Source: Microbacterium sp. 8M
GTDB lineage: Bacteria > Actinomycetota > Actinomycetes > Actinomycetales > Microbacteriaceae
Direction of reading: 5' to 3'
DNA length: 64,000 bases
Assembly: GCF_902506375.1 (NCBI RefSeq)
Contig: NZ_LR733284.1
Coordinates: 1,017,097-1,081,096, forward strand
How positions within the stretch are numbered: position 1 is the first letter of the stretch; each line of letters begins with the position of its first letter. Below, one piece after another: positions 41,545 to 50,857 of the stretch. The notes below the pieces were generated by a model. The model did not search any database, had not been told where the DNA came from, and saw only the letters and a list, made by a program, of their open reading frames with translations. A program made the position numbers and the translations under genes.

Positions 41545-42870
41545 GTGTCCTCGCCCTGGCAGTCCTCCCGGGAACCCTCCCCGGCTGCGTCGCGCCTGCT
41601 CATCGAGCGCGCCCACGAGGAGCTCGTGGCCGGCAACATCGACGACAGCCGGCTGCAGAGCGTGCGGTCGCTCGTGCGCGAGTCGTGGGAGCGCTCGTGG
41701 CGGCAGCGCGTCGGAGCCGAAGGCCTGCCTCCGCTCGACTTCACGCAGGAGGCGCTCGACGCGTACCGGCTGGCGCACCCGCTCGCGGGCGCGATGGACA
41801 CGATCCGCGCGCTGCTGCTGCCGGGATCCGCGGAGGACTCGGGCGTCATCGTCGCCGTCGGCGACCACGCCGGGCGGCTGCTGTGGGTGGAGGGAGACCT
41901 GAACCAGCGGATCCTGTCCGGCGAGATGGGCTTCGTCGAGGGCGCGAACTGGTCGGAGCGGTCGGTCGGCACCTCCGCACCCGGCACTGCGCTCGAGCTC
42001 GGCGCCTCCGTGCAGATCCACGGGGCCGAGCACTACAACCGGCTCGTCCAGCCGTGGTCGTGCACGGCCGCGCCGGTGTTCGACCCCGAGGACCGCCGCA
42101 TCCTCGGGGTGATCGACGTGACGGGCGGATCCGAGGCGGCGAGCCCGCACGCCCGCATGCTCGTGGACGCCACCGCGCGGGCGGTCGAGGCGGAACTGCT
42201 CGTCGCCCGGCTGCGTGCCAGGGCGGAGCCGGCGGCTCCCGCGTCGGTCCCGCGGCGACGGCAGACCCCGGACCGGGCGGCGCTGCGGGTGCTGGGCCGT
42301 GACCGGGCGCGGCTCGAGGTGACCGGCGACGGCGGCGAGCGGTCCGTGGAGCTCAGCGCGCGGCACGCCGAGATCCTGCTGCTGCTCGCCGTGCACCGAC
42401 AGGGGCTGTCCGCCGAGCGGCTCGCGGAGCTCGTGTACGGCGAAGGCTCGTCGGCCGACACGCTGCGGCCGGAGATGGTGCGCCTGCGCAAGGTGCTGGA
42501 GCGGATCTGGCCCGCACTCGTGCCGGAGTCGCGCCCCTACCGGCTGACCGTGCCGCTGGAGACCGACGCGCAGGACGTGCTGTCGCTGCTCGACCGGGGC
42601 GCGCACCGTGTGGCGCTGAGCGCCTACCGCGGCCCCGTGCTGCCGGACTCGATGGCCCCGGGGGTGGAGGAGTACCGCGAGTCGGTCCGCTCGACTCTGC
42701 GCGAGACCATGCGCACCGAGGCCAGCATCGACGTGCTGCTGAGCTATGCGGAGATCCCCGAGGGCGCCGATGACACCGAGATCCTGCGGCTCTGCCTGGA
42801 GCTGCTGCCGGCGCGCTCGCCGAAGCGGGCGGGGCTGGTGAGCCGGATCGAGCGGCTCGGGCAGGTCTGA
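41545..42870 (+). CDS. GAF-domain regulator with winged-helix/SARP-like C-terminus
   Basis: 441 residues from GTG at 41545. The N-terminal part resembles the AcoR sensor region: LVRESWERSWRQRVG, then a GAF domain (about 90-225) with LNQRILSGEMGFVEGANWSERSVGT and PWSCTAAPVFDPEDRRILGVIDVTGG. The usual AAA+ sigma-54 activator domain is missing; instead the C-terminus (about 265-360) has LSARHAEILLLLAVHRQGLS, LAELVYGEGSSADTLRPEM and VRLRKVLERIWP, a winged-helix pattern like SARP/OmpR. It is upstream of the aldehyde dehydrogenase and DUF779 genes and probably activates them. Confidence 0.82.
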   Translation: MSSPWQSSREPSPAASRLLIERAHEELVAGNIDDSRLQSVRSLVRESWERSWRQRVGAEGLPPLDFTQEALDAYRLAHPLAGAMDTIRALLLPGSAEDSGVIVAVGDHAGRLLWVEGDLNQRILSGEMGFVEGANWSERSVGTSAPGTALELGASVQIHGAEHYNRLVQPWSCTAAPVFDPEDRRILGVIDVTGGSEAASPHARMLVDATARAVEAELLVARLRARAEPAAPASVPRRRQTPDRAALRVLGRDRARLEVTGDGGERSVELSARHAEILLLLAVHRQGLSAERLAELVYGEGSSADTLRPEMVRLRKVLERIWPALVPESRPYRLTVPLETDAQDVLSLLDRGAHRVALSAYRGPVLPDSMAPGVEEYRESVRSTLRETMRTEASIDVLLSYAEIPEGADDTEILRLCLELLPARSPKRAGLVSRIERLGQV

Positions 42871-42941
42871 CCGCCCTTCGTCTCGCGTCGCTCGCTCTGG
42901 GACCGGGAGTGCGGCGCGCCGCCCGCCGGGGTGCGGCCCGG

Positions 42942-42977
42942 TGCAACCCGATGCAACGTGACGCACCGGCGTGCAAC
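42942..42977. promoter_or_regulatory. TGCAAC repeats upstream of aldehyde dehydrogenase
   Basis: Three TGCAAC copies (42942, 42952, 42972) in the same orientation and a GACGCACCGG between them, about 70-110 bases before the dehydrogenase start. Possible binding site for the GAF regulator; inferred from position only. Confidence 0.4.
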
Positions 42978-43048
42978 GGGCGGGCGCCTACCTTCGAGTC
43001 ACATCAACCCGCGCGGCATCGCAGCCGCGGTACGTCGAAGGAGACGCG

Positions 43049-44596
43049 ATGACCATCATCGAGGAGAGCGTGTCGACCGCCTACGCGGCGCCGGGGCAGC
43101 CGGGCGCGCTCGCGAACTACCGCCCGCGCTACGGGCACTACATCGGAGGCGAGTTCGTCGAACCCGTCAAGGGGCAGTACTTCGAGAACGTCAGCCCCGT
43201 GAACGGCAAGCCGTTCACCGAGGTCGGCCGCGGCACGAGCGAGGACATCGACCGTGCCGTCGACGTGGCCTGGAAGGCCTTCGCTAGCTGGGGCAAGACC
43301 AGTCCGACCGAGCGCGCGAACATCCTGAACAAGATCGCCGACCGCATCGAGGAGAACCTCGAGATCATCGCGATCGCCGAGACCTGGGAGAACGGCAAGC
43401 CGATCCGCGAGACGCTCGCGGCCGACATCCCGCTCGCGGTCGACCACTTCCGCTACTTCGCGGGCGTCCTGCGCGCGCAGGAGGGCGGTATCAGCCAGCT
43501 CGACGACAACACCGTCGCCTATCACTTCCACGAGCCGCTCGGCGTGGTCGGGCAGATCATCCCGTGGAACTTCCCCCTCCTCATGGCGACGTGGAAGCTC
43601 GCTCCCGCACTCGCCGCGGGCAACTGCGTCGTCATCAAGCCGGCGGAGCAGACCCCTGCGTCGATCCTGTTCCTGTTCGAGATCATCGGCGACCTGCTGC
43701 CGGCCGGCGTCGTGAACATCGTGAACGGCTTCGGCATCGAGGCGGGCGCGCCGCTCGCGCAGCACAAGCGGATCCGCAAGGTCGCCTTCACGGGAGAGAC
43801 CACCACGGGGCGCCTCATCATGCAGTACGCGTCGCAGAACCTCATCCCGGTGACCCTCGAGCTCGGCGGCAAGAGCCCGAACGTCTTCTTCGAGGACGTC
43901 GCCTCCGCGAAGGACTCGTTCTACGACAAGGCGCTCGAGGGCTTCACGATGTTCGCGCTGAACCAGGGCGAGGTCTGCACCTGCCCCTCGCGCGCACTCA
44001 TCCAGCGCTCGATCTACGACGGCTTCCTCGCCGACGGCCTGGAGCGGGTGAAGAAGGTCGTGCAGGGCAACCCGCTCGACCTGAACACCATGATCGGCGC
44101 CCAGGCCTCGAACGATCAGCTCGAGAAGATCCTCAGCTACATCGACATCGGCAAGCAGGGCGGTGCGCGCCTGCTCACCGGCGGTGAGCGGGTCGACCTG
44201 GGCGGCGACCTCAGCGAGGGCTACTACATCGCGCCGACGGTGTTCGAGGGCACCAACGACATGCGGATCTTCCAGGAGGAGATCTTCGGCCCGGTGCTGT
44301 CGGTGACGAGCTTCTCCGACTTCGACGACGCCATCTCGATCGCGAACGACACCCTCTACGGGCTCGGCGCCGGCGTGTGGAGCCGCATCGGCGACACCGC
44401 GTACCGCGCGGGCCGGGCGATCGAGGCCGGCCGGGTCTGGACGAACACCTACCACCAGTACCCGGCGCACGCGGCGTTCGGCGGCTACAAGCAGTCGGGC
44501 GTCGGACGCGAGAACCACCGGATGATGCTCGACCACTACCAGCAGACGAAGAACCTCCTCGTCTCCTACGCCGAGGGGCCGATGGGCTTCTTCTGA
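43049..44596 (+). CDS. exaC: NAD-dependent aldehyde dehydrogenase (ExaC/AldB-like)
   Basis: 515 residues from ATG at 43049 with AAGGAGA. Diagnostic parts: [52 protein letters not shown] (glutamate), [16 protein letters not shown] (catalytic cysteine) and [10 protein letters not shown]. The neighbours (GAF regulator upstream, DUF779 protein downstream) match the acetaldehyde/aldehyde dehydrogenase cluster of actinobacteria. It oxidises aldehydes such as acetaldehyde from alcohol or acetoin metabolism. Confidence 0.95.
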   Translation: MTIIEESVSTAYAAPGQPGALANYRPRYGHYIGGEFVEPVKGQYFENVSPVNGKPFTEVGRGTSEDIDRAVDVAWKAFASWGKTSPTERANILNKIADRIEENLEIIAIAETWENGKPIRETLAADIPLAVDHFRYFAGVLRAQEGGISQLDDNTVAYHFHEPLGVVGQIIPWNFPLLMATWKLAPALAAGNCVVIKPAEQTPASILFLFEIIGDLLPAGVVNIVNGFGIEAGAPLAQHKRIRKVAFTGETTTGRLIMQYASQNLIPVTLELGGKSPNVFFEDVASAKDSFYDKALEGFTMFALNQGEVCTCPSRALIQRSIYDGFLADGLERVKKVVQGNPLDLNTMIGAQASNDQLEKILSYIDIGKQGGARLLTGGERVDLGGDLSEGYYIAPTVFEGTNDMRIFQEEIFGPVLSVTSFSDFDDAISIANDTLYGLGAGVWSRIGDTAYRAGRAIEAGRVWTNTYHQYPAHAAFGGYKQSGVGRENHRMMLDHYQQTKNLLVSYAEGPMGFF

Positions 44597-44612
44597 TCCG
44601 GATCCCAGGGAA

Positions 44613-44645
44613 CGGGCGGGCGCTCTGCGAAAGGGCGCCCGCCCG
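44613..44645. terminator. GC hairpin between exaC and DUF779 genes
   Basis: CGGGCGGGCGC and GCGCCCGCCCG form an 11-bp perfect stem with an 11-base loop. There is no T tract. It could attenuate expression of the DUF779 gene relative to the dehydrogenase or stabilise the mRNA. Confidence 0.5.
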
Positions 44646-44666
44646 GAATCACGAGAGGAGCGGGCG

Positions 44667-45047
44667 ATGCCCGAGTTCCACCGGGTCGACGTCACCGCGG
44701 AGGCGGCGGCGCTGCTGCGCGAGCTGACCGCGCAGCACGGACCCCTGATGTTCCACCAGTCCGGCGGCTGCTGCGACGGATCCGCACCCATGTGCTACCC
44801 GGTGGGGATGTTCCTCACCGGGCCGGGGGACGTGCTCCTCGGCGCTCTGGACATCGGACTGGACGACGCCGTGCCGGTGTACATGTCCGAGTCGCAGTTC
44901 GAGTACTGGAAGTACACGCACCTCACGATCGACGTCGTGGACGGACGCGGATCCGGGTTCAGCGTCGAGTCGCCGACGGGGAAGAGGTTCCTGACCCGCT
45001 CCCGGATGCTCGATCAGGCCGAGCTCGAGCACTTCGCCCTGGCCTGA
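44667..45047 (+). CDS. DUF779-family protein
   Basis: 126 residues. The DUF779 signature QSGGCCDGSAPMC (about 32-44) carries three cysteines likely to bind a metal or react with an aldehyde. It is followed by YPVGMFLTGPGDVLLG and MSESQFEYWKYTHLTIDVVDG. DUF779 proteins almost always stand next to ExaC-type aldehyde dehydrogenases and are thought to assist them, but the mechanism is not known to me. It lies 70 bases after the dehydrogenase. Confidence 0.88.
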   Translation: MPEFHRVDVTAEAAALLRELTAQHGPLMFHQSGGCCDGSAPMCYPVGMFLTGPGDVLLGALDIGLDDAVPVYMSESQFEYWKYTHLTIDVVDGRGSGFSVESPTGKRFLTRSRMLDQAELEHFALA

Positions 45048-45061
45048 TCGAGCCCGGTGAT

Positions 45062-46015
45062 TCAGCGGTCGCGGTCGATCTGCATCGCCAGGAGCGTGAT
45101 GAGCTCGTAGACCACGTGGCTCGCGGCGATGCCGGTCATCTGCGCGTGGTCGTAGGCGGGGGAGACCTCGACGACGTCCGCGCCGACGATGTTCGTGTCG
45201 CGCAGGCTCCGCAGGATCCGCAGCAGCTCCCGGCTGGTGAGGCCACCGGCCTCCGGGGTGCCGGTGCCCGGCGCGTGGGCCGGGTCGAGCACGTCGATGT
45301 CGATCGACACGTAGAGGGGCGCGTCGCCGATGCGGGTGAGGATCCGCTCGATCGCGGCCTCGACGCCGTGCTCCTCGATCGCCTCGCTGGTGACGATGGA
45401 GAAGCCCAGGCGCGCGTCGTCCTCGAGGTCGCTCTTGTCGTAGAGCGGGCCGCGCGTGCCGACGTGGCAGCTGGCGGTCATGTCGATGAGGCCCTCCTCG
45501 CTCGCGCGGCGGAAGGGCGTGCCGTGCGTGATCGGGGCGCCGAAGTAGGTGTCCCAGGTGTCGAGGTGCGCGTCGAAGTGCAGCACCGCGACCGGACCGT
45601 GCTTACGGGCGACCGAGCGCAGCAGCGGCAGCGCGAGGGTGTGATCGCCCCCGATCGTGACGAGGCGGGACGCGCGCTCGCCGAGGGCGGTGGCGGCGCG
45701 GTCCGTCTCCTCCACCGCCGCCGTGATGTCGAACGGATTGAGGGCGATGTCCCCGGCGTCCACGACCTGGGCGCGGGCGAACGGCGAGAAGTCCTGGGCG
45801 GGGTTGTACGGGCGCAGCAGGCGCGAGGACTCGCGCACGTGCGACGGTCCGAACCGCGTGCCGGGACGGTAGCTCACGCCGGAGTCGAAGGGCGCGCCGA
45901 CCACGGCGATGTCGGCGTGCTCGACCTCCTCCAGACGAGGCAGGCGCGCGAACGTCGCGAATCCGGAGTACCGCGGGTTCACGGAGGCGTCGACGGGGCC
46001 GATCGGAGTCGTCAT
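45062..46015 (-). CDS. Ureohydrolase (agmatinase/guanidinobutyrase-like)
   Basis: 317 residues from ATG at 46015. The manganese-binding motifs are complete: [28 protein letters not shown] and [20 protein letters not shown]. The family includes agmatinase (SpeB), guanidinobutyrase (GbuA) and guanidinopropionase, all releasing urea. It is the last gene of the operon after a ThDP-dependent enzyme (2-base gap), which makes a guanidino acid such as 4-guanidinobutyrate an attractive substrate, though the sequence cannot exclude agmatine. Confidence 0.92.
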   Translation of the reverse strand: MTTPIGPVDASVNPRYSGFATFARLPRLEEVEHADIAVVGAPFDSGVSYRPGTRFGPSHVRESSRLLRPYNPAQDFSPFARAQVVDAGDIALNPFDITAAVEETDRAATALGERASRLVTIGGDHTLALPLLRSVARKHGPVAVLHFDAHLDTWDTYFGAPITHGTPFRRASEEGLIDMTASCHVGTRGPLYDKSDLEDDARLGFSIVTSEAIEEHGVEAAIERILTRIGDAPLYVSIDIDVLDPAHAPGTGTPEAGGLTSRELLRILRSLRDTNIVGADVVEVSPAYDHAQMTGIAASHVVYELITLLAMQIDRDR

Positions 46016-46017
46016 GG

Positions 46018-47649
46018 TCAGTCCTTGTCTTCGGGGTTCGGTCGGTCGGAGGTCTCCGGGGCGACGTGCACGAGCTGCACGCCCCCGGCCGAGATCGCGG
46101 CGCGGAGGGCGGGCACGAGGTCGTCGGCGTCGTCGACACGGACTCCGTGCGCGCCGAAGGCACGGGCGAGGGCGGCCCAATCGGGCTGCACCAGGTCGAC
46201 GCCGATGGGCGGCATCCCGCGATCGAGCTCGTTCTGCCGGATCTCGGCATAGCCGCCGTTGTCGACGCAGACGATGGTCAGGTCGAGGCGCTGCTCGACC
46301 GCGGTCGCGATCTCGTTGACGGCGAACATGAGCGCACCGTCGCCGACGACGGCGACCACCGGGCGGTCCGGCAGGGCGACCTTCGCGCCGATCGCGGCGG
46401 GCAGACCGTACCCCAGCGTCGCGTACGTGGGGGTGTACAGCAGGGCGTGCGGACGGGAGCGACGCAGCACGTTCGCGAGCGCCAGATAGACGATCTGCGA
46501 GGAGTCGCCGGCCACGACCGCGTCCTCCGGGATGGCGGCGGCGATCGTCTCCGCGAGCGCGACGGTCGACGGCGCGGTGTCGCGGATCTCCTGGAGGATG
46601 CGCTCCCGGGCCGTGTCGAGGACCGGTGGTGCCGCAGCGTCGCCCGGCAGCGCGGTGCGGATCCGCGCGAGCACGGCGGCCGCGTCGCCCACGATGCCGA
46701 TCCGCGGCTCGAGGTTCTTGGCGAGCTGGGCGGGGGAGATGTCGACGCGCACGACGCCGCCCTTCGCCGCCAGCCGCGGCGCCCAGAGCTCCGCCTCGCC
46801 GAGCTTGGATCCCACCACGAGGAGCACGTCGGCGTCCTCCGCGACCTCCCGGGCAGCGGCAAGACGCAGATTCGCCCCGAGCGAAAGCGGATGGTGCTCG
46901 TCGACCGCGCCCTTGCCGTTCAGCGTGGTCAGCACCGGTGCACCGAGCCGCTCCGCGAGCGCGGTCAGCTCGGCGCTCGCGCGGGTGGCACCGCCACCGG
47001 CCACGATGACGGGTCGCTGCGCCGTCCTGAGCACGGCGGCCGCCTCGGCGATCAGGGGGTCCTCCCCGTCGGCCGGTGCGGGCAGCGGACGGGCGGCGCG
47101 GTCCGCCGCGGGGACATCGGCCGCACTCTCGAGCACGTCGAGGGGCACCTCGATGTGCACGGGGCGCGGTCGGCCGCTCCGGAACAGCGCGAACGCGTCG
47201 TGCACGGCGGCGACCGCCTCCGCGGCGGAGCCGACGCGCCGCGACCATTCGGCGATCGCGGCGACCATGGCCGATGCGTCCTTGGTCTCGTGCAGCGTCC
47301 CCACGTCGGCGAACTCGGCGCCGCGGGCGACCCCGGGCGAGAGCACGATCATCGGGCGGGACTCGCAGAAGGCCGTGCCGACCGCGCTCATCGCGTTCTG
47401 CAGGCCCGGACCCGAGGTCGTGATGACCACGCCGGGCAGGCCGGTCTGCTGGGACCAGCCGTCGGCGCCGTAGCCCGAGCCCTGTTCGTGCCGGTTCGTC
47501 ACGACGCGGAAGCCGAGGTCGGCGAGGGGGCGGTAGAACTCGAGGTTGTGCGTGCCGGGGATCCCGAACACGGCCGAGACGCCGTAGTTCCGGATCGTCT
47601 CCAGAACGGCGCGACCCGTGGTGTCCGCGTAGGCGTCCGTGGTCGTCAT
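46018..47649 (-). CDS. Thiamine-diphosphate-dependent decarboxylase/synthase, possible 2-ketoarginine decarboxylase
   Basis: 543 residues from ATG at 47649. Three domains of the acetolactate-synthase superfamily: the PYR domain with the catalytic glutamate in [16 protein letters not shown] (about 55), a central domain, and the PP domain with [14 protein letters not shown] and [16 protein letters not shown] (Mg/ThDP motif GDG...N). The order ThDP enzyme then ureohydrolase is like the arginine transaminase pathway of Pseudomonas (AruI then GbuA), where 2-ketoarginine is decarboxylated to guanidinobutyraldehyde. A true acetolactate synthase would be expected near ilvN and leu genes, not here. 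Assignment is inferred from context. Confidence 0.8.
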   Translation of the reverse strand: MTTTDAYADTTGRAVLETIRNYGVSAVFGIPGTHNLEFYRPLADLGFRVVTNRHEQGSGYGADGWSQQTGLPGVVITTSGPGLQNAMSAVGTAFCESRPMIVLSPGVARGAEFADVGTLHETKDASAMVAAIAEWSRRVGSAAEAVAAVHDAFALFRSGRPRPVHIEVPLDVLESAADVPAADRAARPLPAPADGEDPLIAEAAAVLRTAQRPVIVAGGGATRASAELTALAERLGAPVLTTLNGKGAVDEHHPLSLGANLRLAAAREVAEDADVLLVVGSKLGEAELWAPRLAAKGGVVRVDISPAQLAKNLEPRIGIVGDAAAVLARIRTALPGDAAAPPVLDTARERILQEIRDTAPSTVALAETIAAAIPEDAVVAGDSSQIVYLALANVLRRSRPHALLYTPTYATLGYGLPAAIGAKVALPDRPVVAVVGDGALMFAVNEIATAVEQRLDLTIVCVDNGGYAEIRQNELDRGMPPIGVDLVQPDWAALARAFGAHGVRVDDADDLVPALRAAISAGGVQLVHVAPETSDRPNPEDKD

Positions 47650-47662
47650 CTCCTGCCCTCTC

Positions 47663-49333
47663 TCACTCGGCACGGTGACGGGGTTCCCCGTCCACCCAGG
47701 TCTGCAGCACGCGGATGGATCCGATCCGCTCAGGATCCGCCTCGAGCACGTCGTCGTCCAGCACGACGAAGTCGGCGAGCTTGCCGACCTCGAGGCTGCC
47801 GAGGTCGTCCTCGCGGCCGAGCGAGACGGCGCCCTCGATCGTGTGCGCGCGCAGAGCGGACAGCGCGGAGATGCGCAGGTCGTCCGGACCGAGTCGGTGC
47901 CCACGTCGGGTCACCCGGGTCACGGCCGCCTGGATCGCCTCGAGCGGGATCGGCTCGGCGACGGGTGCATCGGACGAGATCGTGACCGGCACCCCGGCGC
48001 GCTCGAACTCGCCGAGGGGGTTGAAGCGCTCACCGGGCGTGCCGATCGCCTCCTCGACCCCCTCGCCCCAGTTGTAGTAGTGCTGGGGCTGGTTCACCGG
48101 GCGGATGCCCGCGGCCGCCATGCGCTCGATCTGCGCGGGGGTGGGCAGGCCGCAGTGCTCGATGCGGTGGCGTGCGTCGTCGTCGGGGTTCTCCGCGAGG
48201 GCGCTCTCGATCGCCGACACGACCATCTCGATCGCCGTGGGGGACTGCGCGTGCGTCGCGGTCTGCAGGCCCGCGGCGTGCGCGCGGCGGATGAGCTCCG
48301 CGTACTCGGCGGGCTCGTGGTACAGCTGGCCGGTGCGGCAGGGGTCCCCGACGTAGCCGTCGGGGAAGTACGCCGTCCACCCGCCCAGGGTGCCGTCCGC
48401 GTAGAACTTGATGCCCGCGAAGCTCAGGTGCGCGTTGCCGAACTGCCCGACGAGCCCCATCTCCAGCGCCTCGTCGAGCAGGTGCGAGAGCAGGTACATC
48501 GACACCCGCAGCTGCAGGCGCCCCGCCTGCGCGAGGCGGAGGTACATGTCGAACTCGCGACGGCTCACCTGCGCGTCGCCGATCGTCGTCACGCCCCCGG
48601 CGAGGAAGCGCGAGGTCGCCGCGTCGAGCTGACGCAGGTGCTCCTCCGGCTCGTCGCCGAGGTGGAAGTTCGGCCCGTGGTGCCCCACCTTCACGCCGTG
48701 CACGCCGGTGAGGATGTTGCAGGCCGCGTCCGACAGTTCGCCGGTCAGTTCGCCGTCGGCGTCGCGGAAGAACTCTCCGCCCGGCGGATTCGGCGTCTCC
48801 CGGTCGATCCCGTTGATCTCGAGCGTGTAGGAGTTCACGACGCCGCCGTGCCCGGAGGCGTTCATGAGGTAGACCTCGCGGTCGGTCGCGACCTGGTCGA
48901 GCTCGAAGCGGGTGGGGTGGCGCTGCTCCACGAGGTTGCGGTGCTCGTAGCCGTAGCCGCGCACCGGCCGCCCCGGCGGGAGCGACGCGGACGCCTCCTG
49001 CAGCAGCGCCACGATTTCGGGGATGCTCGTCGCCCTGTCCGGCCCGCAGTCCACCCACGTCATCATCTGCCCGAACATGAGCGGATGGGCGTGCGCGTCG
49101 ACGAAGCCCGGCACCACCGTCGCGTCGCCGAGGTCGACGCGGACGGGGCTCAGGCCCGCCGCGTCAGCGGCCGCCTCGCACTCGGCGGGCGTGCCCGTCG
49201 CGAGGACGCGGCCCTCGGCGACGAGCATCGCCGTCGCGGTCGTCGAGGCCGCGTCGAGGAGGTGGATCGCCCGGGCGAGGACGAGGCGGGGGACGGTCTG
49301 CGGGGACCGGTCGAAGGGGACGAGCTTTCTCAT
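47663..49333 (-). CDS. YtcJ-like amidohydrolase
   Basis: 556 residues from ATG at 49333. The amidohydrolase family 3 features are VVPGFVDAHAHPLMFG (metal HxH), HAQSPTAIEMV, RHRIEHCGLPTPAQIERMA and SSDAPVAEPIPLEAI, with the C-terminal LGSLEVGKLADFVVLD of the composite beta domain. No signal peptide. Substrate is unknown; in this operon it may hydrolyse a guanidino- or N-acyl compound taken up by the linked transporter. Its ATG overlaps the transporter stop by four bases, and the ThDP enzyme follows after 13 bases. Confidence 0.9.
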   Translation of the reverse strand: MRKLVPFDRSPQTVPRLVLARAIHLLDAASTTATAMLVAEGRVLATGTPAECEAAADAAGLSPVRVDLGDATVVPGFVDAHAHPLMFGQMMTWVDCGPDRATSIPEIVALLQEASASLPPGRPVRGYGYEHRNLVEQRHPTRFELDQVATDREVYLMNASGHGGVVNSYTLEINGIDRETPNPPGGEFFRDADGELTGELSDAACNILTGVHGVKVGHHGPNFHLGDEPEEHLRQLDAATSRFLAGGVTTIGDAQVSRREFDMYLRLAQAGRLQLRVSMYLLSHLLDEALEMGLVGQFGNAHLSFAGIKFYADGTLGGWTAYFPDGYVGDPCRTGQLYHEPAEYAELIRRAHAAGLQTATHAQSPTAIEMVVSAIESALAENPDDDARHRIEHCGLPTPAQIERMAAAGIRPVNQPQHYYNWGEGVEEAIGTPGERFNPLGEFERAGVPVTISSDAPVAEPIPLEAIQAAVTRVTRRGHRLGPDDLRISALSALRAHTIEGAVSLGREDDLGSLEVGKLADFVVLDDDVLEADPERIGSIRVLQTWVDGEPRHRAE

Positions 49334-50652
49334 GGCAGCCTGTTCGCAGTCGTGTCGGTGCGGGGGGTGAAGGATTCGGTGACGGGGGCCGCGTCGGAGT
49401 GCTGCGGCGCGAGCCGGGTGCAGATCGCGGCGAGCACGGCCATGCCGAGGAACATCGCGATGACGGACCAGACGCTCCCCGTCCAGGCGATCAGCTGGGT
49501 CGCGAACCACGGCGAGAAGCCGGCCCAGACCGCGGCGCCGACGCCGTAGGAGAGGGCGATCGAGGTGTAGCGGGCCTGCGGGCGGAACATCTGCGCGAGG
49601 ATCGCCGCGATCGGGGCGTACGTCGCGCTCATCGCGACGCGGACCAGCGACGCGAACAGGAAGATCATCGGCTCGACGCGGCCGGGCATGAGCAGCAGGA
49701 ACGGCGTGAAGGTGAGCACCGAGGTGATCAGGCCGATGTACATGACGTTCTTGCGGCCCCACTTGTCGCCCAGCCAGGCGACCGGCAGGGTGACGAGGAA
49801 CTCCACGAACGAGGCGATGGTCATCGCGTCGAGGATCACCTGCTCGCTGATCGCGATCGGCGCACCCGTCGCGTAGGCGGTGGCGAAGGTGGTCGCCAGG
49901 TAGTAGCCGCCGGTGGAGATCGGCAGGATGCCGATGCCGAGCAGGATCGGACGCCAGTTGGCGCGCAGGGCGAAGGCGAGCGGCATCGACTGCTTGCGGC
50001 CCTCGATCTTCTCCTCGAAGACGGGGGACTCCTCGACGCGGTAGCGCACCCAGAGGCCGACGGCGATGAGCACGATCGAGAGCAGGAACGGGATCCTCCA
50101 GCCGCCGTTGCGGATGAAGTCGTCGCCGCCGCGCGACATGATCGCGAAGATGCCGGACGCGAGCAGCGCGCCGGCCGGGTTGCCGAGCTGGGTGAAGCCG
50201 CCGTAGAAGGTCTTGGACTTCTCGGGGGCGTGCTCGACGCTCATCAGCACCGCGCCGCCCCACTCGCCGCCGACGGCGAGGCCCTGGAGCGCGCGGAGCA
50301 GGATCAGCAGCACCGGCGCGAGCAGGCCGACGTTCTCGTAGGTGGGCAGGCAGCCGACCAGGACCGTCGAGACCCCCATCAGCAGCAGGGTGATGACGAG
50401 AGAGACCCGGCGGCCGAGCTTGTCGCCGATGTGTCCGAAGAGGATGCCGCCGATGGGCCGGACGAGGAACGCCACGGCGAACGTGGCGAAGGCGGCCGAC
50501 GTCTCCGCGAGGGGATCCTTGCTCGGGAAGAAGAGAGGACCGAAGACGAGGGCGGCCGCGGTCGCGTAGACGTAGAAGTCGTACCACTCGATGGTGGTGC
50601 CGACGAAGGCGGCGAGGCCGGCGCGTCGCGCCTTTGCGTGGGTGGAGGTCAT
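49330..50652 (-). CDS. MHS-family MFS transporter (ShiA/ProP-like)
   Basis: 440 residues with twelve membrane helices. The N-terminus AAFVGTTIEWYDFYVYATAAALVFGPLFFPS and RPIGGILFGHIGDKLGRRVSLV are the metabolite:H+ symporter hallmarks, and QGLAVGGEWGGAVLMSVEHAP is also typical. Members import organic acids, proline/betaine or shikimate. It is the first gene of a four-gene minus-strand operon and lies divergent from a double Lrp regulator; it is probably the uptake system for the substrate of the downstream enzymes. Confidence 0.92.
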   Translation of the reverse strand: MTSTHAKARRAGLAAFVGTTIEWYDFYVYATAAALVFGPLFFPSKDPLAETSAAFATFAVAFLVRPIGGILFGHIGDKLGRRVSLVITLLLMGVSTVLVGCLPTYENVGLLAPVLLILLRALQGLAVGGEWGGAVLMSVEHAPEKSKTFYGGFTQLGNPAGALLASGIFAIMSRGGDDFIRNGGWRIPFLLSIVLIAVGLWVRYRVEESPVFEEKIEGRKQSMPLAFALRANWRPILLGIGILPISTGGYYLATTFATAYATGAPIAISEQVILDAMTIASFVEFLVTLPVAWLGDKWGRKNVMYIGLITSVLTFTPFLLLMPGRVEPMIFLFASLVRVAMSATYAPIAAILAQMFRPQARYTSIALSYGVGAAVWAGFSPWFATQLIAWTGSVWSVIAMFLGMAVLAAICTRLAPQHSDAAPVTESFTPRTDTTANRLP

Positions 50653-50722
50653 GCCCGCTCCTTTGCGGTGTCAGGGATGCGAAGGATGCTAGGGCGGCGG
50701 AGCCCTGGCTGCAACGTCATTT

Positions 50723-50745
50723 GTTCAGTGTGAGCGTTGATGAAC
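50723..50745. promoter_or_regulatory. Possible Lrp-type operator
   Basis: GTTCA (50723-50727), 13 bases, TGAAC (50741-50745): an inverted repeat in the AT-richer gap between the MHS transporter and the Lrp regulator. Confidence 0.4.
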
Positions 50746-50857
50746 TGGACTTTTGATCGTGGATCTTGCAATACGGATCCCATATCCTCATGAGCGAGGG
50801 GTCCTGGATGTGGTTTTGACGCGTGCGGATTCCAAACGAGGAAAAACGGGAGATCCC

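Noticed and set aside
40099..42966. 955-residue minus-strand ORF opposite the MFS and GAF genes
   Set aside because: Composition dominated by Arg, His, Gln and Asp as in antisense frames; the plus-strand genes have clear domains and ribosome-binding sites.
46018..47649. Acetolactate synthase (ilvB)
   Set aside because: The superfamily fits, but there is no ilvN or branched-chain gene nearby and the neighbours point to catabolism; kept as a general ThDP enzyme.
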